The notes beneath the pieces were generated by a model. That model was not told the origin of the DNA, made no database searches, and saw nothing but the letters and a program-made list of their open reading frames with translations. This document shows, in pieces, positions 35,201-49,100 of a stretch of DNA of 64,000 bases. The position numbers were made by a program, and so were the translations under genes. Positions within the stretch are counted from its first letter, which is position 1. The number at the start of each line of letters is the position of its first letter. Origin of the DNA: Gymnogyps californianus (lineage: Eukaryota > Chordata > Aves > Accipitriformes > Cathartidae); NCBI RefSeq assembly GCF_018139145.2, contig NC_059500.1, forward strand, positions 42,510,175-42,574,174. Direction: 5' to 3'.

Positions 35201-37124
35201 GCACGCATTCCATACTAATGCATTTTTCTTATTAGACCAGGTAAATGGTTAATGAGTGCAGGTGGACAAACAACACACAGACAAAACTAACATCTGCTCT
35301 GCAGTATGCTTGTCAAAGGGAATATAACCTTATAAATCACACCAATGGTTAAATTTTTTTGAAATACAATAAACTTCTTGAAACTCAGTGTAGGAGGGAG
35401 TATTCATTTACCCCTCTTCAAAATAGTGAATCACTTTTACATATAGAAACGAACTGCCGTTTATCATAGAAATGAGGATGAATTTCACAGTACAGCACTC
35501 TACTGTGCTAATTGTACAAAGTGATGTTCTAAATTCTGTGTTCTGTCTTTGCATCATATGTAGTCATTCATGGAACTCATCTGAATCATCTATGAAAGCA
35601 TAGAAGTCTACATAAAGAATAGAGAATTCAAAATAGAGTTATAAATTGTGTTTTAGGTTTACAAAAGGAGAAATTAGAGGAAATATCACAGATTCCATAT
35701 AACAACTTCAAATCCAAAATGCAGTATTACCAACCTATTCTAAGTTTTCCATTGTACTAAACGTTTGGGATTACATTCTTTCACATTTAAGTTAGCCAGA
35801 ACTGAAAAGGAGATCTCAAACTCTTAAATCCTATACACTTCCTACTACCACTGAAAATATTCACAATGCTTTTTATTAGGAACAATTTGGGTTTCTCTGT
35901 TTTGCTACACTGGCCTATACAGTAGTTTTGACATGTTGCATTTCATGGAGTTGAGGCACTACAAACGTCATTAAGAATTCATTTGTTCACAGGATCAAAG
36001 CCTTTGATGGATTACTTTTCAAGAAACTGACCATCACCAAACTTTCAAAACTGAACACTAAAATCTAGACCATCAAATAATGAAAACATTAGTATTAAAA
36101 AAATACTTTAAAAAAAAGCCATGACCATATTTTACCACCATATTTTAGTTGACCAGATGACGATCATTTAGAAATGATGTTTATCTTTGTTTTAACAGAT
36201 TTTCTTGTGAAGTACGTTTCTCAGTTAGTTGTGAAGAGAAGGGCAAAGATTTTGAAATTTCTACACTTTAAATTCATATTTAGGTATCTAAACAAATGGC
36301 CAAGTTTTCAAATCTGCTGCTCTTGCTGCTGCTCCCAGTGAAATCACTTAACGTTACTGAAATGTGCAGTATGTCTGAAAATCAGGCTATGTATAAGTGC
36401 CAAGTATAGAATGTAAGATATTATCATCACTACTCAGAATGCATGTTGGTTAAGAGCCAGTAGTCTTCTCTTACATTGAGCAGTAATATGTCATTTTTGA
36501 AGGGTCTACTACAAACTTTTCTGTGATACTCATTATGAGTAAAAATGGCAGAACCCAACACCTTTGTCTTTCTGCGTTGTTTGGCCTTACTGCTGCCCTT
36601 TAAAAGTATCATCTCTCCACCTTTGCTTTCAAGAGTTTCTATTTTTAATATTGTTTGGTCTGCAGACAACCAAAACCAGACTTAATGTGGAGACTGTAAC
36701 TCTCAAGCTTTTCCCACTGTGTTCAAAGTGACAATCATAATCTAGACCAATTTGTTTTGTTCAGGTTAATATGACATACATCAGGAACATATCACAATAA
36801 AATACCTATAAAAAAATTTAACATGCATAAGAAAAAGAAACTAATGCATGCTTTCAAGTCCTTGGTTAAGCAAATTCCACTTTACTAATCCTTTAAACTT
36901 TGTCTGTGTTTGTTAGACAGAGACAGGAATTTTAAAGAGCACAATTCTTCCCAGCTGAGTAAAGCATGAGTTTTAGCATGGGATGTTATTTCTGGGATGT
37001 CATATAGCTTTACTTTCTTATTGCCTATAGAAAGTGCCTAGGTAATTAGCACAGACTAGATACTTAAGTTTAGAAGGTGAAATCTTGCCTCATGCAACAT
37101 AAGAGCACATATTTTCCGTGACTT
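32228..37124. other. Long AT-rich stretch, possible conserved non-coding block
   Basis: I see no supported exon, RNA gene or retroelement. About 33950-34290 is less A/T-run-rich and more complex than its surroundings and reads like a conserved regulatory block. That impression cannot be tested from one sequence. Confidence 0.4.
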
Positions 37125-37206
37125 TCAGGTTTGTCCAGCTTTGAGAAGGAGGTTAGAGTAAATGACCTCCAGAGGTCCTGTCACACCTAATTGTTTCTAT
37201 GATTCT
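37125..37206 (+). mobile_element. CR1 LINE 3' tip
   Basis: GTAAATGACCTCCAGAGGTC followed by CTGTCACACC and TTTCTATGATTCTAAG is a diverged CR1 3' terminus of about 80 bp on the + strand. Confidence 0.8.
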
Positions 37207-40200
37207 AAGCTTTTGTTTCCATGTCACTTAGGTTGCATTAACAATCTTAACTAGGCTTAACATTGCGCAAGTCAGTGATATGAATTACATCAATAAAATT
37301 AACTGTTAGTAGCAAACTGGATCCTCTCATCCTGCCTTCTTCAGTAATGATTTTGCTAGAGCCTTTTTTCCATGTTTGGCGAAACTACTTTTGAATTTAT
37401 TTGCTTAATTATTAGGTTGGGTTCCCTCGTATTATACATATGTGCTTTAAGCTTCTCTGGTTCTTCATAAATTCAATGGTTTTTGCTTTCTTGTCTTTTT
37501 CTATTTCAGAGACATAGTCATGATCCAATCAAATAGTAGCTTGAGTGTATTACACCCAACAGTGCCAGCCAAATGGCACCCAAATATGCAGTGGGGAGAT
37601 AGTGAAAAAATATACATGAGTTTTTCAACAAATTTTAAAATATTAGTGCTCTTTATTCAGCAGTAAGATAAATGTATATAGCTACAAAAATACACCATTC
37701 TTCATTCGTACACCTTAGAATCCCCATTACTCAGAAGGATCTTATGCCCTTAAAGGATTTGTTGCTTCTCCTGCAACTCATGGTGTCTTAAGGCTTTAAA
37801 GCACAAAGTCCTTCCAACACAGCTGGTTTTCTTAGACTGTTTAGGTCCTGCAGCTGGCTAGCCCTCTCTGACCCTGAGAACCTCATCTTTGGTCCTCTTC
37901 TCCTGCGCAAAAAATTTCTTGCTGTCTCTCTGAGCCTTCCTCAGATTATATTCCCTTCTATCAACCTTCTACTTAGCTTTTTGTTCTACTCTTGAAGTTT
38001 TTGCTTTCTCCAAATTCCAGAACTGTCTAAAGAGAAAATCATTTCTCCATAGTATAACTTCTATTTAATAAAAAATAGAAGTGTTAACGTTAACAGCCTC
38101 TTTTCTCTGCAGTTTACTGTGATTATGCTAGCAGCCTTGTGTACAAAAGCATACAAACTGTGTAGTGCCTTCTCTGACACAACAGATTTTTTTTCATTTC
38201 CTGGTAGACATTTTGTGATAGCAACCAGCTCTCATAAACTTAGATAGATGCTCAAATCTTCATACTCTCACTGATGAAAAAATAGTGATGGAAGATAAGT
38301 GGCAAATATTATCATGTACTATGCAGAATTTTAGTATTCCTATCCCATTAAAACTGTGTAGAAAAAGAAATAGTTTTCCTCTAACAGAGTCACAAAGTTT
38401 CATCAAGTTTAAATTCCTCAGTGTTCCAGGTAGGCTGACAAACCCAGAGTGCTCCCACTCTGGAAGAGATTGATTTTGACTTCCTGTGAAAAATTTGTTT
38501 TCCGTAAAGGAGGTGTCAAAGTATATCTGGAGCTATCTGGCTGGCGCTGTGTGACAGATAAATGCTTCATTTCATCCTGTGACACAGATTAGATTCTGAG
38601 ATTTTTCACTATCCGACTGCAAGTTAGGTTCTTGTCTTTCCCAGCTAATAAAATATGCAATGTAGTTTTGGACCTACTAATGTGTTCCCTTTGGAAATGC
38701 AGAACAGTGGTTGCCCTATATTATAATATGATTAAGCTTTACCTGGAGAAGTTATCTCAAAATTAGGAGTCAAAATTGATGTTTGGTATTACTTTACTGA
38801 AAAGGGATAGACAACAGTATTTCGTGAACTGGGGACTAAGGAAATAAAATGCACTGCTTTTCTGTAAACAAAGTATTGTATTACTTCATGGCCATTGCTG
38901 AAATGAAATGAACAGTTATGACTTCTATTTTTTGAGGGTGGGAAGATATTTTCTTTACTTTGAAATGTCTCAACAGAAGTGGGATAAAGGTTCTCTAATT
39001 CTACATGCAATTAATAATGCTATTATTTTAAAGTATCAATGCTTTTTTATTTTAAGATCATGTTTTAGAGTTCTTCATTTTTCCTTTTAACACATACTGT
39101 AAGCTTACTGACATCAATTTCAAAAATGTTGTTCTCTTAACTATTTGACAGTTTCCCATTGTGTGTATTGTTTAGTTTTTTTAAAGTAGCTTTGAATTTA
39201 TTTAGTAGATGCAGTCCTCACACTCCTTTCAGGCTTATTATCATCACACCTCTCTCTATTCTATATTATCAACACCATCCCACTCATCACAATCCCGCCT
39301 GAATCAAAGGCAACTTGTTTCTTGTTGGTGGAAGCTTTGAATGAATAATTCATCTGGAAGAGCCTTCTATGTTGTACATTTCCAGAAGACAGAGCAATTC
39401 TCTTGTCAATCACAGGGGCTCTGTCAGTACTAAGTTTCATACAGTATGTGCTCCAACTGTACAGGGGATGACAAGCAGCTGAGATTACCAACTGTGTTAA
39501 TCCTGGCCATCCTTTTAGCTTTTCTTTGACAGAATATTCAAATTCAAGTCTCACTCTAACACTGCATTGAGAAACCAGTGTCAAATTTTCATCTCTGTTC
39601 TCACCAATAGAGTTTGGTTGAAAGCTCTTACATATATTGCAACCAAACTGGTCAGAAGCCACAGTTACGTATCTCCAGAGGGTTACATTTCATTTTGGGT
39701 CCTGAACCCCTAGTTTTCTCATGCCTAGACAGTCTGGGTCTGGGCCTCAGGCTGGCCCAGTATGAAGCCAAAGCTCCAACCAATAGTGTAGAAATCATCA
39801 TACGTGGAGCCCTCTAGGCCTAAACATATCCCTGTTGACACAAGTTGCCCTCAAGTGTACTCCCTGGGAGGATGGACTCCTTGTCATTTCTCTGAAGATT
39901 AATCTTCAGAAGACTAGTTGTTACTAATTGGTCGTGCGGTACAACCAGAAGCATAAAGTAATTGGAAGAGAAGCTACACACTAAGGATCTTTCACTCTGA
40001 AACAAACACAAACATAGGGAGAAACAAGATGTGCCACTTCAGAGATGCAGGAGATTAACATATTATTAGACTCTGAAAGTAGAGATTTTAAAAGTACGTG
40101 TTTTCTTTTTTGTTTTAAAATCTTTTCATTTTATTTTTAAACCGAGCTTTGACAATATGACAGGTGTATGGCTAATACACCAAGGAAAATTTGAGTGACT

Positions 40201-41049
40201 GGCATTAACTAGGTATGACTCTCTGTTACCATCCACTGCAGGCATTTGTGAGTAAAAGGCACTATCTACATTAGCAAGTAGTGTAGCATTATAGCAGCAG
40301 CTCTCTACAGCAAGGACTCAACTTCCACACCATAAATGTTTTGCAGGGAATTGCTTCAGATTAGCTATAGTCTCATTCTGTGGGATAAACAGTCAATAGC
40401 ACTTGAAGCATATTTGGCACACTTCTGATTTGGCTTTGTAGAAAAGTAACACAGTTCACATAGTCCAAGACTGAAACAAAGTCAGTGGAAAGATTAGGAG
40501 ATCTATTTTAAAACCTTGCTCATGTTCTGAAACAAATCCTAATGTACAACACAAAGCTACTAGTTCGGAGAATGTGAGCCTTAAAAGAAGATGCAGGGTT
40601 AAAGGTAAAGAACAGACCTAAGACATCTAAAGATTAATGAGGATGGAAAAACTGCCAACCCTTTTATTTTTTTCTGTTATTTATGAATTTGTAACATAAG
40701 ATTAATAGCTATGGAATTGTTGCTTATCTCTACAGGAGGTAACATGTCATCCTCTGGAAACAAATAAATCCTCCAAATAAAGAAATATATCGTTGTGCAT
40801 GTATCTGTAATAATAATGACTAATTCCATTCCTTAGAGCAATTAAATTTCTAGGATACATTCTTAACAATGAGATGTCTTTTAGATATAGTGGTGAAATA
40901 TGCTGAAAAACTTCCATTTAAAAGGCTACTGTTGAGTATGAACATATTTAGTCTATCAATTAAAGTTGTTTTTTCCCTTTAGAACAGGGATTAGAGATGG
41001 CTTATTGTAAGAATCTTTTCTGACACAGGTAGTACCAGTTTCTATACCT
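37207..41049. other. Unassigned AT-rich sequence
   Basis: I see no supported gene. A minus-strand frame of 133 codons at 39261-39662 is the longest. It matches nothing I recognise and has no visible start or splice context that favours it. Confidence 0.45.
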
Positions 41050-43374
41050 GGCCTGATATCTAGGAAAGGTGTCCTCCTAGATTTGTTGTTTGTAAGCAGA
41101 GAGGGACTTGTGGGTGAAGTGGTGATTGGTGGCTGTCTAGGTGTCAGTGACCATGAAGTAGTTGAGTTTCAAATCATTGGCGACAGAAGAAAAACTGCCC
41201 ACAAAACTTCAACCCTGGATATAGGGAGAGCAGACTTTGGGCTGCTGAAGGAGCTAGTTAGTAAGGTTCCCCGGGAATTTGCTTTTGAAGGTATTGGGTT
41301 CTATGAATGCTGGTCACTTTTTAAAAGCCATCTCTTAACAGTGCAGGAGCAGGCAATTCCAAAGTGTCAGAAGTCAAGCAAGCGGGACAGAAGGCCGGCT
41401 TGACTGAGCAGGGATCTTCGTCTAGAACTTAGGTGGAAAAGGAAAGTGTATGGACATTGGGAGCAAGAACAGGTGACACGGGAGGACTACAGAGATGCTG
41501 TTCTCCACCGTAGCGAGAAAATTCGTGCAGCCAAAGCTTGATTAGAGTTCAAGCTGGCCTGTACTGTGAAGGAAAATAAAAAGGGCTTTTTTAAATGTAA
41601 CAGCAAAAGGGGGATCAGAGATAACATTGGTCCATTACTTGATGAGGACGGTCACCTCACAAATAGGTACATAGACAAAGCAGAGATGTTTAATGCCTTC
41701 TTCGCCTCTGTCTTTAACACCGATGATGGGCCCTGGGACACCCGGAGCCCTGTGTTGGAAGACAGTGACCGGGGAGATGATACACTCCCAACCAACTCTG
41801 AACTTGTTTGAGACTTGCTGCTCCAGCTGGATGCACTGCAAAAGTGTATGGGACCCAATGTGATTCATCCCAGGGTACTGAAAGAGCTGGCCAATGTCAT
41901 CGTGGGACCTCTCTCCATTATTGTTTAATGGTCTTTGGGGTCTGGAGAGGTCCCAGTTGACTGGAAGCTGGCAAATGTTGTCCCAATTTCCAAGAAGGGA
42001 AAGAAGGAAGACCTTGGTAATTACAGGCCCGTCAGTCTCACTTCAGTGCCCGGTAAAATTATGGAGAAGGTTATTCTGGGAGTTATTGAAAAACACTTGA
42101 GAGACAATGCAGTCATTGGTCATAGCCAGCACGGGTTCACGAGGGGAAGTTCTGCTTAACCAACTTAATTTCCTTTTATGACAAGGTGACCCATCTAGTC
42201 GCCTAAGGGAAACCTGTAGATGTGGTGGGTTTGGATTTTAGCAAAGCCTTTGATATTGTCTCTCACAGTATCCTTCTGCACAAAATGTCCAGCACACAGC
42301 TAGACAAGTCCATAATGTGTTGGGTGAGCAATTGGCTGATGGGTCAGGCTCAAAAAGTGGTAGCAAATGGGGTTACATCAGGCTGGTAGCCAGTCACCAG
42401 TGGGGTTCCTCAGGGCTCAATTTTAGGGCCAGTGCTCTTTAATGTTTTTATAAATTAGCTGGATGCAGGAATCAAATGCACATTAAGTAAGGTTGCCGAT
42501 GATACTAAACTAGGAGGAGCTATGGACTCCCTCGAGGGTAGAGAGGCCTTACAGAGAGATCTGGATAGCCTAGAGAGCTGGGCAATCACGAACCATATGA
42601 AATTTAACAAGAACAAGTGCAGGATTCTCCACCTGGGATGGGGTAATCCTGGTTATATGTACAAACTGGGGGACGAGAGGCTGGAGAGCAGCCCTGCAGA
42701 AAGAGATCTGGGGTTGATGGCAAGTTGAATATGAGTCAACAGTGTGCCCTGGCAGTCAAAAGGGTCAGCCGTATCCTGGGGTGTATCAAGCACAGCATAG
42801 CTAGCCAGTCAAGGGAGCTGATTGTCCCACTCTACACTGCACTGGTGTGGCCCCACCTTGAGTACTGTGTGCAGTTTTGGGTGCCTCAGTATAAGGACAT
42901 CAAACTATTAGAGTGTGTCCAGAGGAGGGCAACTGACATGGTGAAAGGCCTTGAGGGCAAGACTTACAAGGAGCAGCTGAGGTCACTTGGCTTGTTCAGC
43001 TTGGAGAAGAGAAGGCTGAGGGGTGACCTCATCGCAGTTTACAACTTCCTCAAGGGGCGCAGTGGAGGGGGAGGTGCTGATCTCCTCTCTCTGGTGACCA
43101 GCGATGGGACACGAGGGAATGGAATGAAGCTGCATCAGGGGAAGTTCAGAGTGGACTTTAGGAACAGGTTCTTCACTGAGAGGGTGGTCGGTCACTGGAA
43201 CAGGCTCCCCAGAGAAGTGGTCACGGCACCGACCCAGTCAGAGTTCAAGAAGTGTCTGGACGGCGCTCTTAGTCATATGATTTATTTTTGGGTAGTCCTA
43301 CGAGGAGCAGGGAGTTGGACTTGATGATCCTTATGGGTCCCTTTCCACTTGAGATATTCTATGATTCTATGATC
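41050..43374 (+). mobile_element. CR1 LINE, 2.3 kb, with canonical tail
   Basis: The copy enters CR1 ORF2 in the C-terminal endonuclease (VSREGLVGEVVIGG at about 41092) and runs through the linker, the RT and the 3' UTR. It ends in ATTCTATGATTCTATG (43356-43371), the usual CR1 tail. It is 5'-truncated with no TSD seen. It is the best preserved CR1 in the window. The 5' boundary is approximate. Confidence 0.93.
41083..43324 (+). pseudogene. CR1 ORF2 remnant (endonuclease to RT C-terminus)
   Basis: Blocks at 41083-41403, 41566-41811 and 41935-42159 share one frame. They cover the end of the endonuclease (CSDHE-like VSDHEVVEF), the linker (AEMFNAFFASVFNT) and the RT fingers (GNYRPVSLTSVPGKIMEK). 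Stops separate them. The frame then shifts: the catalytic loop at 42492-42503 reads Val-Ala-Asp-Asp with both Asp kept, 42522-42728 continues in a second frame and 42725-43324 in a third. The last block ends in the RT C-terminal region ([18 protein letters not shown]). Several stops and at least two shifts make it inactive. Confidence 0.9.
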
Positions 43375-45618
43375 AGTAAACTGTTCAGTGCGTTTAGTCT
43401 GTACTCCACCTCCTTTGGTGCTAGCTGTGAACAGCCATTTTAGTAATCTTAATCTTTCCCTGTTTACAGCCTTATGGCCAAGTGATGGTCTCTCAATCCT
43501 GGAAGGCACATTCGACTTCACCTTGAAGAATCTCTTAACTAGCATGACAGAAGGCAGTAAAAGCAAGTCAGCTGCACAACTCAGAAAGTCTTAAGGATTT
43601 TCCCTTGAAACACTTAGGTATCACACACAAAAAAGAACTCCACATTTTCTATCAGCAATGTTGAAAGCAGTCCAGGGCTTACACACATTCACTCTGATGA
43701 GAACAACAGACAGACCTAACATCTGTGAATTTGGGCACACATATTTGCTCCAAAACAGCCACTATTACTTTCAACTGCAGTAATAAAATTTTTATCTTCT
43801 TTTTTAAAAAGATTTTGAAAGATTTTAAAGATTTTGAATCTTGCCTGCAAAACAAACAACGTTTGTTTTGCAGTTACCTGTATACAGTGCCTCCACATGG
43901 AATACTCAAATAAATGGTACATATTGGCATCTACAACTCTTCACAGGGTCCTGATTCATGGAAACACTTCCTATTCACCCTTTCCACCACTGCATCTGCT
44001 TAAAGCCTGTCATATGCTACATATTAAATGAAATACAAAAAAGTATTTATGTATTATTCTTAATGCATGCTTATTGATTCATGGCTAGTTGTCCCTGTTT
44101 CCATGGGGCTTATTTCTGAGAATAGTTACATCAGTATCAATGAAATTATATGTACAATTAAACATTTCTGTATAAGAATAAAGGATACAGTATCAGTTAT
44201 CCTTTCAGTTATTAGAAGAATATTGATTTATCTGAATGTCAGTGAACTCTCAGTGTAACTAGAGTTGAATTGCAAAGTGTATTCCCCTACTGCAAGACTT
44301 TCTGAAACTTTTCAAGTTTTTTCATGTAAAAACACCTCAGAAATTTTAGGATAAAAATAGGTCAGTCCTTCTTCCAGTTTCCTATGTGCTACATAATTTC
44401 TCAAACCCAATGGTCATTTGGAAAAAAACCCAACAGATTTCTTCCAGTTCAGTGTCCTGATATGTGAAATGGCAGGGCAGAAGTGTTCCATGAGATCATG
44501 GAAAACTGAGCACCTGAATCTGGGTTGTATACTTCAAAAAGCAATATCCTAGCCAATGGATTCCCAAACTACTGGCAACAGTCTGTTCTGTGTATATACA
44601 CTTTACTAATTTTACAATTCTAAACTTGTAAAAAACTTTCATGAGAATTTGTTTCAATTAGTATATCCTACATTTAGGACAGGTTTTGATGCAGTTGGGT
44701 GTTTCTGGTGAAAAATACCTCCATTAATAAATTTGTTACTTTTATACCAAGCAAGAGAGAAGGTTCGTGGAAAAGCAAACTAAGTATTTTGAAACCTACT
44801 CTTGAGAACTCTCTGGCCTAAAAAACGTCATGTATTAACGTCACATATCTTCTCATTTTTTATTCTATATGCCAGCTGATTGCCTCCAGAAGTACCTGGC
44901 TCCTTTGTGGCTCAAAAACTAATGGCCTCTCTTTTGTTCACTCTTTTCCTCCTTTGATGTTATCCAAATAGGATGCTGCTCGATGGTTATTCAAAGAATA
45001 TGATGTGGAAGTGGCTGAAATTATTTTGACTACTTATTTTCTTCCACATGAATCCCTTCACCTATAAGGAGGAGAGAAAAAAGCATAGCATTTCACTTGT
45101 GCCAGCGTTAAATATCTGCTTTATGTTATGTGTTCTCTTTATCTTTTTACAGCTATTGTTATATAGATAAAGTAAATTTGAAGAAACCCTTGTTGTTAAA
45201 TGCATTTTTCTTTAATAGGCATGTTTAGGTACAGCTGTGTCTAAATGAAGAGGGAGTCAGAATACCTGGCGAATTATCTCAGTTGTACTGCTGCTGAGTT
45301 GCTGCATAGCCTTGGGCCAGTCTCTAAACCTCCACGAACATTGATTTTATTCTCATTTCCTAAGAAGGACCACAGCAAAGAGTTTTAAGATCAGATACTA
45401 CAATGATTGATGCTAAAGAGAGAAGATAGATATAGAACAATTACAGCTGAACTTCTAAGTGACAATTAATTGATGTGTATTATCCATCAAGACAGATAAT
45501 AATTATTTAAAAAACTGCTTATTCACTTTTCTCCGAAGTCCAAAACCAAGAAAAGAATAGAAAATGAAATACTGTTTAGCCACAAATATGGCAATTTATC
45601 AACACATTTAAGCAAGTG
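43375..45618. other. Unassigned AT-rich sequence
   Basis: I see no gene or recognisable repeat. The sequence ends at a truncated family-A LTR. Confidence 0.5.
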
Positions 45619-46158
45619 TGTCCTGGTTTCGGCTGAGATAGAGTTAATTTTCTTCCTAGTAGCTGGTATAGTGTTATGTTTTGGATTTAGTAAGAGAACA
45701 ATGGTGATAACACACTGATGTTATAAGTTGTTGCTAAGTAGTGTTTATACCAAGTCAAGGATATTTCAGCTTCTCGTGCCCAGCCAGCAAGAAGGCTGGA
45801 GGGGCACAAGAAGTTGAGAGGGGACACAGCCAGGACAGCTGACCCAAACTGGCCAAACGGATAGTCCATGTCATATGACGTCATGCCCAGTATCTAAACT
45901 GGGGGGAGTTGGCTGGGAGGGGTGGATCACTGCTCAGGAACTAGCTGGGCATTTGTCGGTGAGTGGTGAGCAACTGCATTGTGCATCACTTGTTTTGTAT
46001 ATTCTAATTCTTTTAGTATTATTATTGTCAAATTATTATTACTATTATTGTTATTATTATTATCATTATTATTATTTTCTTCCTTTCTATCCTATTAAAC
46101 TGTCTTTATCTGAACCCATGAGTTCTACTTTTTTCCGATGCTCTCCCCCATCCCACTG
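45619..46158 (+). mobile_element. ERV LTR, family A copy 5, 3'-truncated
   Basis: It starts TGTCCTGGTTTCGGCTGAGA and follows the family-A LTR, including a GCTCAGGAACTAGCTGGGCA segment shared with the chimeric element at 30104 but absent from copies 1-3. This suggests two subfamilies. The TATA position is changed to TATCTAAA. The match stops near 46158 after CCCATCCCACTG, so the last ~80 bp of the LTR is missing and no TSD can be shown. Confidence 0.88.
46018..46078 (+). repeat. (ATT)n-like expansion inside LTR A5
   Basis: About 60 bp of imperfect ATT triplets occupy the place where the other family-A LTRs have only three or four. Confidence 0.85.
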
Positions 46159-49100
46159 TTTCGGAAAGCTTCTTTTTTTAACTGAGCTTGTGAAATATGT
46201 AAGAAGACAATGCAACACAGGAAATGTTTCTGTTTAAAAGCAAAGCTTGCATGCTGGATTTTTAAAAATATTTTACAAAAAGGATGAATATTCCAAATTC
46301 TGATCTGTGGTAAATGTAATTTAAGAATACAGAAAAATTCTTATGATATTGTTAATTCACAATTTATTTTGCCCGAAATATTTGTAAATTCACAGACACT
46401 TTAAACATGATAAACAAAATTTGCTATTTACTTTCTTCAAAATCTGCTTCCCTTTCTATAGAGCCCAAACTTTCCTTTTTTATACAACATAATGTAATTC
46501 TGCTATTAAATCTTTGTTAAAATGATGCAGAATGGAGAATTAGTGTGCATTTATGCTAGAATTTGACAAAAAATCAAAAACCTGGTGTCTTTAATTTTAT
46601 ATGCAGTGCTTTTTTTTTTCTGGTACATTCGCAGGGAGAAGCTTATCATTCTGGAATTATGATTTGTTCCTTGAGAATATTGATCCCAACTCATTGCTTT
46701 TTTACAGTTACCTCCAAGTTATTAGAAAAAGTGTTTTAAAAGAGGGATACAAAATTTAAAATGTATTAAATGTTCATGATGTTGTAGAAGTTGTTAGTGA
46801 AAATTTTTAACTATGTGTTGTTATATGTCTTTGTCATATATATAATTCATGGACTTTTTTAATACCTTTGCGCTGTAAAGTAGCTTCAAAAGATGCTTAC
46901 ATTTAAATAAATGACCCTTCAAATTACTTGCGCATGGGTAGTTTTTTCCACATTGTGACTATAGTGTTCATTATGAAAGGTGGCAGGTTAAGAGCACTAG
47001 AGAAAGAAGTTTTCCAGTTATATCTGTAGCATGGATATTATGTAAGTAATACAATTTTATGATTTGTTGCACTGGTGTTTCCACTATCCATCTTGTTTTG
47101 AGATCCAGCTGACAAGAAATAAATGCATTTAATATGTACAGTAATTAATGTTCACTAATTAACACAACATAAAGAGCCATTTAGAGGCCAGTGTAGACAT
47201 GGCCCAAATGTTTAAAAGTCTGGTTAATATCAGAGCCTTTTTATATTGCCAACAGTAAGATACTTTAAATAAGGATTGTTTCATTATTATTAAAATGAGA
47301 AAACACAGCTTCTAAACAAAACATGTGATACCCCAAATAAAAGGAGTACCTTGGAAGTACATTTTTCTGAAACCATTCCATGTGCACACAGACATAACAA
47401 ACATTCCCAACAGCAGAAAAAAAGTTGTACCTTCCTCCTGCGACAATACCTGACTCTCCAGGCAGGCTTTCAGCTTTTGTAAGAGTTTCACTAGTGGAAC
47501 AAATTTCACATGTGTGCCTTGCAGCTAGTAGAGGATTAATGAAACATGGGCTTACACTGTTATTTCTCTTCTGACTTGTTTTCAATGGCTAAAGTCATGT
47601 GCTCTCTGAAAGCAATATATTGTAAGTTGGTTGTTTTTGTCTCAGTTCGCAATTCACATTTATCTGTGGCAATGTCAGTAGTAACAAGCCTAATCACAAC
47701 CACTGAACTGTTTGTTTAATTCAGAATAGTTGAATGATGATTTTTTTTCTCAAATACCAGAATGGAATCCTATTCGTGCATGTTCTGAGCCACAGACCTC
47801 CAACAGGAGAACTGAAGATGCTCTGAAGAGACACCAATACTTCAGATTATTCACCTAAGAAAGAACTGAGCCAAAAGCCAATGCTATCACCAGTCCGAGA
47901 AGAGTCAATGAGCTTCACCAGGGAAGGGGAGAAGCTGGAATTCAGAGCCAGCTGATCACCCCTGTTTTAAGGTGCTCTGTTGGTAGTAAATTTCTTTGGA
48001 GCCTCATGCGAGACCAGTCATTCATGTCATCCATGTGACTATGATGGTCTGGCTTTAGCAGCTGAGAAGCCAACACCAAGAGGTTATAAGAAAGACAGAG
48101 AATCAGACAGTTTTGGGGGCAATGAATTAAAAATTAGTTGAGGCGCTAATGAGAATACAAATTGAATGAACGAAATTAAATCAGCCATTTATTGTTGATA
48201 TGCTTGAAAGCCACGGTCATCAACTCATTACATTCCTAAGCTGTGTATTTGGCTTATATTTCTCCCCTACAGAGTTTTTACAGAACTTCATCTGGAGATA
48301 AAAAGACATATGTTCAGTGAAACCTATATAAATCCTCAAAATAATGAATGTAAATAAATGTATTTAACAGATTTGCTCTGCTTTGACAGTTACATCAGAA
48401 CATGATAAGATAGTTCTAGGGAGAGTAGCTCATTTCAGTGTATTTCAAGAAGATTTGGGTAATACAATGGTTCGTTTTTAAAACAAGCATCTTTTTAAAA
48501 ATACAAGAATATTCTGAGGTCAAAAGTTATCCAGTACCAGAAAGGTTTTCTGTTACATGCAGCAACAGGATTCTCATGATTAGAAAGTGATCACACAAGA
48601 TATGGTCTCGCATGGAGAAATACTGGGTGAACAAGAATAAGGAACTCCTCCTTCACTGCTGCTCTTCTTCTTTTCTGCCAACGCTTGGCCCTACCAGTTA
48701 CCCTCCACTTTTGCTCAGTTCCCCTACAGAAAGTGCAATATCCTAATATCAGATTGATAATAACTGTCAAATCTGCATCTGTCACAAGAAACTGTTCAGG
48801 TTTATTCTTGACAGCTTCTGACTAGGAATGAAAGGGCGACTATGAAGTTATCTCACAAAGTACAAGGCTCCTAAAGACTGCTAATAAAAAAATAATTATT
48901 TTCAAGGAGAAGGGGTTTATTCTGCCAAAAGCAGAACGTGCACAGATCTCAGCATGGAATCCAGCTCTTGTTATTCCCTACTGCCTTCCCTCAAAAAAAG
49001 AAAATATGAACTCTGCAAATTATTTCACTCTCCCAAGTATCAAAGGAAAAATTGAAAATCTGTTTTAATATGAAATTTGCCATTATAAGTTCTGAAAAAA

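Noticed and set aside
37750..38045. Minus-strand Lys/Glu-rich reading around RDSKKFFAQEKRTKDEV that looked like a retropseudogene
   Set aside because: It is interrupted by stops and I could not tie it to any protein or LINE region with confidence.
39261..39662. 133-codon minus-strand frame
   Set aside because: I do not recognise it. Frames of this length occur by chance in 64 kb, and there is no supporting start or splice evidence.
47756..48020. Acceptor-like tract before AATGGAATCCTATTCGTGCA considered as an exon
   Set aside because: No matching donor or sustained frame follows, and the reading frames are soon closed.
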